From: Candidatus Gastranaerophilales bacterium | Lineage (GTDB): Bacteria > Cyanobacteriota > Vampirovibrionia > Gastranaerophilales > Gastranaerophilaceae | NCBI GenBank assembly: GCA_944323135.1 | Contig: CALURI010000010.1 | Location: 25,801 to 89,800 of the forward strand | Direction of reading: 5' to 3' | DNA: 64,000 nucleotides | Part shown: positions 43,660 through 51,714 of the stretch, piece after piece | Numbering within the stretch: the first letter of the stretch is position 1 | Layout of the letters: every line of letters begins with the position of its first letter | The notes under the pieces: model-generated | Told to the model about the DNA's origin: nothing | What the model saw: only the letters and a program-made list of their open reading frames with translations | Databases searched by the model: none | Program-made: the position numbers and the translations under genes

Positions 43660-45048
43660 TTACACAGCAGCCATTTTTTCTTTTAACGTTTGTGCAGAAT
43701 CTTCATATCCAACTCTTCCCATTAATGCATAAGTATAATTTTTTGCCTGTTCAACACCAGGTTGATTGAAAGCATCAATATTATACAATTCACCTGCAAT
43801 TGCAGTTTGAACTTCAAGCATATATAAAAGCTGAGCTATATTATAACCGTCAACTTTTTCTAACGTTATAGTCACAGTAGGTCTATTATAATCAGCAAGA
43901 GCGACTCTTGTAGAATCAGCTTCTGCATTTATCAATTGATTAATAGTTTTTCCACCAAGATAACCAATTCCCGTATACTCAAAAATATTAGGGATTTCAA
44001 GAGTATTATCAAACTGAGCAACTCTTATGAAATTAATCACTTTATCATTTGGACCTTCATTATAAAGTTGAATCTGTGAATGCTGATCAGTAGCTCCTAA
44101 AGCTTTAATAGGGGTAGGTCCAATATGAACATCATTACCTTCTTTATCTTTATTTTTACCTAAAGACTCTGCCCATAATTGAACATACCAATCAGAAACG
44201 TATTTTAATCTGCTGGAATAAGGCATCATAACAGATAAATTCTTACCCTTTTTAGTATCCATGAGATAATGAATTAAAGCATTTTGAGCTGCGATATTTT
44301 CAAAAATATCAGTATTTTTTAACGCCAAATCCATATCTTTAATACCATTCATTATTTCATCAACATCAATTCCGACAAGAGCAAAAGGTAAAAGCCCAAC
44401 GGCAGAAAACACAGAGAATCTTCCACCGACATCATCAGGAACAACAAAAGTTTTATAACCCTCTTGTTCTGAAATTTGTCTTAAAATTCCTGTTTTTTTA
44501 TCAGTTGTAGAAACAATATTATACCTGTATTCATCACCCAATTCTTTTTCCAAAATATTTTTAACTATCATAAATTGGGACATAGTTTCTGCAGTTGAAC
44601 CGGATTTTGTAATAACGTTAACCAAAGTTTTTTTCAAATCTAAAACATTTAAAAGTCCGGTTATTGTGTCAGGGTCAATATTATCAAGAAAGAAAATTTT
44701 TGGCAGACCATTTCTTTGTTCTTCAGAAAGCAAATTCCAATAAGGTTTTAAAAGAGCTTCTGTAACTGCAAGTCCTCCCAAAGCAGAACCGCCGATTCCG
44801 AGAACTAAAATATTATCAAAACGTCCCTGAACCATTGCAGCATATTCTTTTACATACCAAACAGTTTCTTCACTGTAGCCCAAATTCATCCACTGAAGCC
44901 ATTGACCAGGTTTGTCTTTACGTTTATTCAAGTCGGCAATAATATGAGAAATGGTATCCTTATATTTTGTAAATTCTTCTTGAAGATTTAAGCCATTTTC
45001 ATGACCGATAACCATTTCGTCAGAATACCTGTAATCTAGTGTAATCAT
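43660..45048 (-). CDS. pgi: Glucose-6-phosphate isomerase
   Basis: 462 residues. Two SIS domains: VLGIGGSALGGLAVTEALL, VITKSGSTAETMSQF, DDVGGRFSVFSAVGLLP (PGI signature 1), LWAESLGKNKDKEGND (PGI signature region) and GATDQHSQIQLYNEGPNDK with the catalytic His. It interconverts glucose-6-P and fructose-6-P and supplies glmS. SD GAGAGGGG. Monocistronic in appearance. Confidence 0.95.
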   Translation of the reverse strand: MITLDYRYSDEMVIGHENGLNLQEEFTKYKDTISHIIADLNKRKDKPGQWLQWMNLGYSEETVWYVKEYAAMVQGRFDNILVLGIGGSALGGLAVTEALLKPYWNLLSEEQRNGLPKIFFLDNIDPDTITGLLNVLDLKKTLVNVITKSGSTAETMSQFMIVKNILEKELGDEYRYNIVSTTDKKTGILRQISEQEGYKTFVVPDDVGGRFSVFSAVGLLPFALVGIDVDEIMNGIKDMDLALKNTDIFENIAAQNALIHYLMDTKKGKNLSVMMPYSSRLKYVSDWYVQLWAESLGKNKDKEGNDVHIGPTPIKALGATDQHSQIQLYNEGPNDKVINFIRVAQFDNTLEIPNIFEYTGIGYLGGKTINQLINAEADSTRVALADYNRPTVTITLEKVDGYNIAQLLYMLEVQTAIAGELYNIDAFNQPGVEQAKNYTYALMGRVGYEDSAQTLKEKMAAV

Positions 45049-45203
45049 ATTATACCCCTCTCAAAATAACCTTTCTCTCTATATTAAGTAAATCTTATAC
45101 ACTTATTATATGTGCTAAAGGTTTTTATACAAGGGACAACAGAATATTTTAATATTTGTTTACCTAGCTTATTAAGTTAAATTTAAGGGATCAAAAATTT
45201 TTA

Positions 45204-46757
45204 TTAAACTTCAACTTTATTCTTAGGTTGTCTTTGCAATTTAACTTTTTCTTCCAAACGTTTCTGTTTATAGCCGTACCCTGCATAAATTGCAAAACCC
45301 ATTAACAACCATAGCGGGAAATATAATGAAGAAGTTGTTAAAAATTTCATTGAATACACCATCAATCCACCGCAAGTAATAATACCTAAAATCGGAAACA
45401 AAGGAGAAAATGGCACCTTAAAAGGACGTGGTCTGTCAGGGTCTGTTTTTCTTAAAATCAAAACAGCAATACAAATTATTATAAAAGATGTGAATGTTCC
45501 AAAATTACAAAGCTCAGCGGATATATTCAAATCCATAAACAAAGCACAAATTATAACAACAATACCTGAAATCCAAGTCAAAACATGCGGAGTTCTGTAT
45601 TTTTTATGAATTAATCTCAATGATTTTGGCAAAAATCTATCTCTGCTCATAGCATATAAAATTCTTGTAGTTCCTAGCTGATAAATCAAAAGAACAGAAG
45701 TTAAAGCACATAATGCACCAATTGAAATTAGACCTGCAAACCAATCCTTTCCTATAGCCCTCATAGCATGTGCAATAGGAGCCTGAATATCAATATGCCC
45801 TAAAGGTACATTTCCTGTCAAAACTAAAGCAACACAAACATATAATATCGTGCATATTATAAGTGTTCCAAGAATTGCAATAGGCAAATCTCTCTGGGGA
45901 TTTTCAGTTTCTTCTGCAGTAGTGGAAATTGCATCAAAGCCGATATATGCAAAGAAAATTAAAAATGCACCCATAAAAACGCCTTCAAACCCGTTAGGTG
46001 CAAAAGGTACCCAATTTTCAGGTTTTACATAAAAAGCACCAACAACAATAAATGACAAAATCATAAACATATTTACGCCGACCATAATACTTGCAAACCT
46101 TGTTGATTCTTTAACACCTTTAATCAAAAGAATTGTAAGCAAAAGCACAATTACCATAGCAGGAACATTTATTGCAACAGGTATTTTATCAAATAAAAAC
46201 GGCATTTGTGTATGCGGATCAAGTCCGAATTTATCACAATAAGCAAACATATAACGATAATCATTTCTTAACCATAACGGAAAATTTATAACGAAATCAG
46301 GCAATATATGTTTGAAACCTTTTAAAAACTGCACAAAATAACCGGTCCAAGCACAAGCAACAGTGATATTTCCAATGGCATACTCAAGCATTAAAATCCA
46401 ACCCACCATCCAAGCCATAAATTCACCCATAGTTGCGTATGTATAAGTATAAGCACTGCCTGCAACAGGAATCATAGCAGCAATTTCAGAATAACAAAGA
46501 GCTGAAAAAACACAGGCAACTGCAGCCATAACCATAGAAATTATAATAGCAGGCCCTGCTCCAACACTTTCTGGACCGCCTTGGATTGCAGTTCCGATTA
46601 TAGTAAAAATACCGGTTCCGACAACTGCTCCAATTCCTAACACAATTAGGTCAAAAACATTCAAAGTCTTTTTCAATTCAGACTTTTTACTTACAGCTAT
46701 TAATTCATCGGGGCTTTTCTTTTTTAAAGCATTTAATATTATATTTTTCAATTTCAT
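45204..46757 (-). CDS. APC-family amino acid permease (CAT/YfnA-like), second of a tandem pair
   Basis: 517 residues, about 14 TM helices. LGIGAVVGTGIFTIIG is the APC substrate loop. Other matches are PVAGSAYTYTYATMGEFMAW, FFAYIGFDAISTTAEETENP and ILYAMSRDRFLPKSL. The cationic-amino-acid-transporter subgroup fits; the substrate is unproven. It overlaps the upstream paralogue (TAATG), so the two are translationally coupled. Confidence 0.92.
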   Translation of the reverse strand: MKLKNIILNALKKKSPDELIAVSKKSELKKTLNVFDLIVLGIGAVVGTGIFTIIGTAIQGGPESVGAGPAIIISMVMAAVACVFSALCYSEIAAMIPVAGSAYTYTYATMGEFMAWMVGWILMLEYAIGNITVACAWTGYFVQFLKGFKHILPDFVINFPLWLRNDYRYMFAYCDKFGLDPHTQMPFLFDKIPVAINVPAMVIVLLLTILLIKGVKESTRFASIMVGVNMFMILSFIVVGAFYVKPENWVPFAPNGFEGVFMGAFLIFFAYIGFDAISTTAEETENPQRDLPIAILGTLIICTILYVCVALVLTGNVPLGHIDIQAPIAHAMRAIGKDWFAGLISIGALCALTSVLLIYQLGTTRILYAMSRDRFLPKSLRLIHKKYRTPHVLTWISGIVVIICALFMDLNISAELCNFGTFTSFIIICIAVLILRKTDPDRPRPFKVPFSPLFPILGIITCGGLMVYSMKFLTTSSLYFPLWLLMGFAIYAGYGYKQKRLEEKVKLQRQPKNKVEV

Positions 46758-48349
46758 TATTTCATCATTTCTTGTTTTTTAAGTTCTACTTTTTGATTAT
46801 GAATTCTGTTTTCATTTTGTCTGTTTCGGACAAAACCGTAAAGAAGATAAATAATTGCGCCAATACCCAGCCAAACAGGGAAAAGCAACGCAGAACCTGA
46901 AGGCTGCATTGATTTATAAACCATTAAACCGCCGCAAATAATTATTCCTAAAGCAGGAGTCACAGGAGAAAATGGAACTTTAAAAGGTCTTGGTCTATCA
47001 GGATCAGTTTTCCTTAAAATCAAAACTGCAACACAAACAATTATAAATGAAGTAAATGTTCCATAATTACAAAGTTCTGCAGCTACATCAAGATTTAAAG
47101 TCAAAATCCCGACAATTGCCAAAATTCCTACAGTCCAAGTTAAAAGTGCCGGTGTATGGAATTTAGAATGTAATTTTTGAAATCTTTGAGAAATAAAATG
47201 GTCTCTGCTCATTGCATACAAAATCCTTGTAGCAGCCATCTCCAAAACGAGAAGAACAGAAGTTAATCCTGCAAGAGAACCGATTGAAATTAAACCGGCA
47301 GCCCAATTCATATTAAATAAAGACATACAATAAGCCATTGGAGCTTTCAAAAAACCAAGAGGTACAGCTCCGCTAGTATCTTGCAACCCTGTTAAAACTA
47401 AAGCTACCGAAACATAAACAACAGTTGTAATAACTAAAGAACCAATAATTCCGACAGGCAAATCTTTTTGAGGATTTTTACATTCTTCTGCTGCCGTAGC
47501 AAGAGCGTCAAACCCGATATATGCAAAAAATATCAAAAATGCACCTGCAAAAATACCAGCAGCACCGTGAGGAGCAAAAGGTGTCCAATTCTCTGGTTTT
47601 ACAAAAAAAGCGCCCGCAACAACAAATAATGCAATAACCGCAAGTTTTATAAATACCATCAAACCTGCCATTTTAGTAGAATCTTTTGTTCCTCTAACCA
47701 AAATCATAGTAATAAGAAGGACAATAACAACCGCCGGCAAATTTATACATATAGGCAATCCGAATAAAGTCGGAATATGAACAGATGCATCATCAGCAGC
47801 AATTTTTGCAGCGCTAAAAGCATCATTTACAAGCCAAACAGGAGGATGAGCAAGCCATGCAGGCAATACTTTTTCAAACCCGCTTAAAAATTGGACAAAA
47901 TGGTTTGACCAGGCACAGGCAACAGCAATAAATCCAATTGCATATTCAAGCATTAATACCCAACCTACCATCCAAGCAGCGAATTCACCTAATGTAGCGA
48001 ATGTATAAGTATAAGCACCGCCAGCCACAGGAATCATCGTTGCAAATTCAGAATAACATAATGCTGAAAATATACATGCAATAGCTGCAATAATCATTGA
48101 AATAATTAAAGCAGGACCGGCTCCTAATGCTGAACCGTCAGCACTTCCAGCAGCTGCAATTCCAACAACCGCAAAAATTCCCGAACCAATAATTGCGCCT
48201 ACACCTAAAATAATTAAATCAAAAACTCCAAGAGTTTTTTCTAACCCTTCAGATTTTGCATCTGCAATCATTTCATCAGGATTTTTAATTCTTGTAATAG
48301 TCTTTAAAAAATTGCGAGTAAATGTCGCACGGTGAAATTTTTCAGCCAT
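46757..48349 (-). CDS. APC-family amino acid permease (CAT/YfnA-like), first of a tandem pair
   Basis: 530 residues with the same motifs as the downstream copy (LGVGAIIGSGIFAVVG, PVAGGAYTYTFATLGEFAAW, FFAYIGFDALATAAEECKNP, ILYAMSRDHF). The two proteins are closely similar end to end and arose by tandem duplication. The gene is 14 nt after glyQ on the same strand. SD AAGGA. Amino-acid uptake fits a fermentative, partly auxotrophic host. Confidence 0.92.
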   Translation of the reverse strand: MAEKFHRATFTRNFLKTITRIKNPDEMIADAKSEGLEKTLGVFDLIILGVGAIIGSGIFAVVGIAAAGSADGSALGAGPALIISMIIAAIACIFSALCYSEFATMIPVAGGAYTYTFATLGEFAAWMVGWVLMLEYAIGFIAVACAWSNHFVQFLSGFEKVLPAWLAHPPVWLVNDAFSAAKIAADDASVHIPTLFGLPICINLPAVVIVLLITMILVRGTKDSTKMAGLMVFIKLAVIALFVVAGAFFVKPENWTPFAPHGAAGIFAGAFLIFFAYIGFDALATAAEECKNPQKDLPVGIIGSLVITTVVYVSVALVLTGLQDTSGAVPLGFLKAPMAYCMSLFNMNWAAGLISIGSLAGLTSVLLVLEMAATRILYAMSRDHFISQRFQKLHSKFHTPALLTWTVGILAIVGILTLNLDVAAELCNYGTFTSFIIVCVAVLILRKTDPDRPRPFKVPFSPVTPALGIIICGGLMVYKSMQPSGSALLFPVWLGIGAIIYLLYGFVRNRQNENRIHNQKVELKKQEMMK

Positions 48350-48363
48350 TTATTTTCCTTATA

Positions 48364-49236
48364 TTATTTACAAAGAGGGAAACCCATTTCTTCTCTTTGA
48401 GCTACGTATAATCTTGCAACTGCAGAAGCCATTGTTCTGACTCTATTAATAAAATTAATTCTTTCATCTTTACTGATTACGCCTCTTGCATCTAGCAAAT
48501 TGAATGTATGAGAACATTTTAATACATAATCATAAGCAGGAAGAACAAGCTTTGCATTAATACAATTATCAACTTCTTTTTGATACAAATCAAACATAGT
48601 AAATAAAGCTTTTGAATCACTTACTTCAAAATTATATTTTGATTGTTCAATTTCATTTTGCAAGAAAATTTCTCCGTATTTTAATGTATCATTCCACATA
48701 ATATCATATACAGATTCTTTGTTTTGAAGATACATAGCAATACGCTCAAGTCCATAAGTCAATTCAAGAGCAACAGGTTTAATTTCAACCCCTCCGACTT
48801 GCTGAAAATAAGTAAACTGAGTAATTTCCATACCGTCGAGCCAAACTTCCCAGCCTACACCTGCAGCACCAAGAGTTGGAGATTCCCAGTTATCTTCAAC
48901 AAACCTTACGTCATGTTCTTTTAAATCAATCCCCATAGCTTCCAAACTTTTCAAATAAAGTTCTTGAGCATTGTCAGGAGACGGTTTTAAAATAACCTGA
49001 AATTGATAATAATGACCGAGTCTGTTTGGATTTTCACCATATCTGGCATCAGTCGGACGTCTGCAAGGTTCAATCATTGCAGTATTCCAAGGTTCAGGGC
49101 CTAATGAACGCAAAAAAGTTGCAGGATTCATTGTGGAAGCACCTTTTTCAATATCATAAGGCTGTTGAATTATACAACCGTAATCTGACCAAAATTTTTG
49201 TAAATTAAAAACAAGTTCTTGAAAGTTCAATGCCAT
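48364..49236 (-). CDS. glyQ: Glycyl-tRNA synthetase alpha subunit
   Basis: 290 residues: [74 protein letters not shown] and [14 protein letters not shown]. It is the catalytic subunit of the alpha2beta2 enzyme. glyS, normally next to it, is absent here; two APC permease genes follow instead. Confidence 0.96.
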   Translation of the reverse strand: MALNFQELVFNLQKFWSDYGCIIQQPYDIEKGASTMNPATFLRSLGPEPWNTAMIEPCRRPTDARYGENPNRLGHYYQFQVILKPSPDNAQELYLKSLEAMGIDLKEHDVRFVEDNWESPTLGAAGVGWEVWLDGMEITQFTYFQQVGGVEIKPVALELTYGLERIAMYLQNKESVYDIMWNDTLKYGEIFLQNEIEQSKYNFEVSDSKALFTMFDLYQKEVDNCINAKLVLPAYDYVLKCSHTFNLLDARGVISKDERINFINRVRTMASAVARLYVAQREEMGFPLCK

Positions 49237-49371
49237 AAATTTAAATTTCCATATATATTGTATTTATTACACTTAATTATCCACAAAAAATTGTGCTTTC
49301 CTATGCTAAGACGAACAAAGCAAAATTGCAAATTTTATGTTAAAAATGTAACAGACACATATATTATTGTG

Positions 49372-50112
49372 CTACCTGTATTTAACTCTGAACGGGTAAT
49401 CTTTTGGGATTTTCCAACCGTTCACCTGAATCCAACGCGCACAATAAACTGGGAAACCTGTTGTATTATTATTACAGCCAAATTTTGAATTATTTTTTAA
49501 ATCATCGACATCACCGTTCCAGCTTGACGCATAAGTCCCGAATTCCCAAGCATAATATCCATTCCCGTCAGATTTTCTCACAGGATTGTAATAAAACGGA
49601 AAAGAACATTTTCCAGCAGTTACAGATAATCCGTTGTGATTTTCTAAACATTTATCAATACTACCCGGAAAAAAATACCAATCTCTGCCGTTTGATGCTA
49701 TAAGTGCAACAGAGCTGCCGTCTGCAAAAGTCATATAATAATATTTATTTAATAATTTACCTGTTTTAATAACATTCATATACGGGATTAAATATTTTTC
49801 GCACCAAGCTTTTTGTGCTTCATAATCAGAATTATCCTCAAACCACATATCACGTGCGCCATAATCTTTTTCGGCAAGAGTTATCGCCTGATTAATCGAA
49901 GAATAAAATTTTTGAAGACGAGCAACAACAACTTGATTATTATGATTTTGAATCAATACAGGAAGTGTCATTGCAGCAACCACTCCGATAATCCCCAAAG
50001 TAATTAAAACTTCCGCAAGTGTAAAAGCCTTTTTCTTTTTAAATAAACCTCTTATTATATTATGAGATTTATCAGGGAACAAACAATTTTTTTCATCCCT
50101 TTCAACCGGCAA
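49372..50112 (-). CDS. Prepilin-like protein 4, tract-controlled, no in-frame ATG of its own
   Basis: About 246 residues in the pilin frame. Prepilin signal A-FTLAEVLITLGIIGVVAA after a KKKK stretch. The C-terminus is FPVYCARWIQVNGWKI with the family ending. Between the G tract and the prepilin signal there is no in-frame ATG, only TTG (50112 is used here) without an SD. The good SD/ATG at 50177 is upstream of the tract and out of frame at G10. Normal translation therefore appears to need a tract of 8 or 11, frameshifting or slippage. Divergent from the dNMP-kinase-like gene. Confidence 0.8.
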   Translation of the reverse strand: MPVERDEKNCLFPDKSHNIIRGLFKKKKAFTLAEVLITLGIIGVVAAMTLPVLIQNHNNQVVVARLQKFYSSINQAITLAEKDYGARDMWFEDNSDYEAQKAWCEKYLIPYMNVIKTGKLLNKYYYMTFADGSSVALIASNGRDWYFFPGSIDKCLENHNGLSVTAGKCSFPFYYNPVRKSDGNGYYAWEFGTYASSWNGDVDDLKNNSKFGCNNNTTGFPVYCARWIQVNGWKIPKDYPFRVKYR

Positions 50113-50137
50113 ATTTATTGGAGTGAGCTCTAAATCG

Positions 50138-50177
50138 CCCCCCCCCCGAAAAGCTCAATTTCTAAAAATCTCTTCAT
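50138..50177 (-). repeat. G10 tract and out-of-frame SD/ATG of prepilin 4
   Basis: On the minus strand AAAGGAG-N7-ATG (50177), ten codons, then 10 G (50147-50138), ending at TAG (peptide MKRFLEIELFGGGAI). With 11 G it reads GGGGDLELTPINLP into the pilin. TGAGCT/AGCTCA arms flank the tract. Confidence 0.72.
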
Positions 50178-50252
50178 AATACAGCTCCTTTCCATATATG
50201 TTTATTATACAATATAAATATAGAAAATTCAATATTATTAAAGGAGAGAACT

Positions 50253-50771
50253 ATGGCTGATAAAATAATAATATTTTCTGGCAAACAATATTCAGGGAAA
50301 GACACTGTTGCAAAAATCATGCTTTCGCAGATGCCTGAATACAGAAGATGCGCAATGGGCGATATTATAAAGTTAACTTACGGAGCACAAAAAGGCTTAA
50401 CCTATGAAGAAATTGAAAAGAACAAACCTTTATACAGGCAGGATTTAATAAATCTCGGCAATTGGGGGCGTGCTCAGGATCCGGATTATTGGTTAAAAAA
50501 GATTATAGAACAAGACGGAAACATTATGGTAACTGATGTCAGAGTTCCGCATGAATATGAAGTTTTTAAAAATACAGGAGCAATTGCAATAAGAATAGAA
50601 GCTTCAAGAGAAACAAGAGCATCAAGAGGAACTTTAATAGGAGAAAATGACATAACTGAAACAGGGCTTGATAACATAAAAGATTGGGATTATATAATCG
50701 AAAACAATTCAGATTATGAAAATCTAAAAAACAAAACCGAAGAAATCATAAAAAAAATAAAAGAGGATTAA
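50253..50771 (+). CDS. P-loop nucleoside/deoxynucleoside monophosphate kinase-like protein
   Basis: 172 residues. P-loop GKQYSGKDT (9-17), LYRQDLINLGNWGRAQDPDYW, MVTDVRVPHEYEVFK and IRIEASRETRASRG match dNMP kinases and phosphomevalonate-kinase-like P-loop enzymes. It most likely phosphorylates a (d)NMP; the exact substrate is open. SD AAGGAGAG. The stop lies inside a terminator. Confidence 0.75.
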   Translation: MADKIIIFSGKQYSGKDTVAKIMLSQMPEYRRCAMGDIIKLTYGAQKGLTYEEIEKNKPLYRQDLINLGNWGRAQDPDYWLKKIIEQDGNIMVTDVRVPHEYEVFKNTGAIAIRIEASRETRASRGTLIGENDITETGLDNIKDWDYIIENNSDYENLKNKTEEIIKKIKED

Positions 50772-50790
50772 AGTTTAATCCTCTTTTATT
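50761..50790. terminator. Bidirectional terminator
   Basis: 11-bp stem AAGAGGATTAA / TTAATCCTCTT with a 3-nt loop and a T run, between convergent genes. Confidence 0.8.
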
Positions 50791-50816
50791 TTGCAAAATA
50801 ACAAATTTTGATAAAC

Positions 50817-51506
50817 TTATACCATACCTTCTTTAACGGCTTTTACGGCAGCTTGAACTCTGTCATTTACACACATTTTTTGCAAAATTGAACAAACATG
50901 CGCTTTTGCTGTATGTACACTGACAATTAATTCTTTTGCAATTTCAGTATTACTTTTACCTGATACAAGATGTTTCAATACCTCAAACTCTCTTTCTGTC
51001 AATGGGACACGACCTTCATTGTTAGATTTGTTAGGCAAAATCCCGACATTTTCAATTTTAGGTAAAGAATTTAATGTCATTTGTGCAACCATTGGATCTA
51101 TCCAACAAACACCTGTTGAAACATCTCTTACGACATCAGCCAGTTTATTAGGGTCAATATCTTTCAAACAATATGCACTTGCACCGGAGGTTAATGCGGC
51201 TATAACTTCTTCACATCTGTCATGTGAAGTTAAAGCTATAATTTTTGAATCAAAATTCATTTCTTTACACTTAACCATAGCTTCAATACCGTTCATGCCA
51301 GGCAAACCTAAATCCATTAAAATAACATCAGGTTTGTATCTTTCAATAAGTTTTAATCCCTCAACAGCATCTTCAGCTTCTGCTACAACATCAATATCAT
51401 CATTTGCATTCAACGCGCACCTTAAACCGACTCTTGTGAGTTTAAAATCTTCAACAATAATTACACTGATAGGTTTTGTCTTTGTTTCTGCCGCTTTTTG
51501 AGTCAT
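50817..51506 (-). CDS. NarL/FixJ-type response regulator
   Basis: 229 residues. Receiver domain (~12-130) with the phospho-Asp in VILMDLGLPG and the T/S switch IIALTSHD. LuxR-type HTH (~165-225): LTEREFEVLKHLVSGKSNTE, IAKELIVSVHTAKAHVCSIL. No histidine kinase is adjacent, so it is an orphan regulator. Targets unknown. Confidence 0.92.
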   Translation of the reverse strand: MTQKAAETKTKPISVIIVEDFKLTRVGLRCALNANDDIDVVAEAEDAVEGLKLIERYKPDVILMDLGLPGMNGIEAMVKCKEMNFDSKIIALTSHDRCEEVIAALTSGASAYCLKDIDPNKLADVVRDVSTGVCWIDPMVAQMTLNSLPKIENVGILPNKSNNEGRVPLTEREFEVLKHLVSGKSNTEIAKELIVSVHTAKAHVCSILQKMCVNDRVQAAVKAVKEGMV

Positions 51507-51669
51507 GCCAATTACCCCACTTTCATAAATTGCTTACATATGATATATACTTTATATATTATCGACAAGTTTATTAAATGATATCTAAAGGTGTTAATCC
51601 ATTACCCAAGTGGCTAATATTATTGTAAAATATACAATTAATATTCAAATTATAAATTATTTTTTATCA

Positions 51670-51678
51670 TGCTATAAT
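51670..51678 (+). promoter_or_regulatory. Extended -10 promoter of the GH13-like gene
   Basis: TGCTATAAT at 51670-51678. The transcript would carry a ~30-nt leader with an AAGGGAG SD before ATG 51715. Confidence 0.6.
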
Positions 51679-51714
51679 GTTTTTACACATATCAGTTAAG
51701 GGAGTATAAAAGAC

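Noticed and set aside
45204..48349. Tandem APC genes as an assembly duplication
   Set aside because: The copies are similar in protein but differ throughout at nucleotide level, and overlap as coupled genes.
26897..50147. C/G runs as sequencing gaps or adaptor remnants
   Set aside because: They occur only at four prepilin starts, in matched reading-frame positions with conserved flanks. Artefacts would not be placed that way. Exact lengths may still be off by one.
50138..50147. G10 tract as an intramolecular G-quadruplex
   Set aside because: A single uninterrupted run of 10 G lacks the four G-blocks with loops needed for a normal quadruplex; slippage fits better.
51019..51501. 160-codon frame antisense to the NarL-type regulator
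   Set aside because: Mirrors the receiver domain; no SD, no domain, Ser/Ile-rich composition typical of a shadow.
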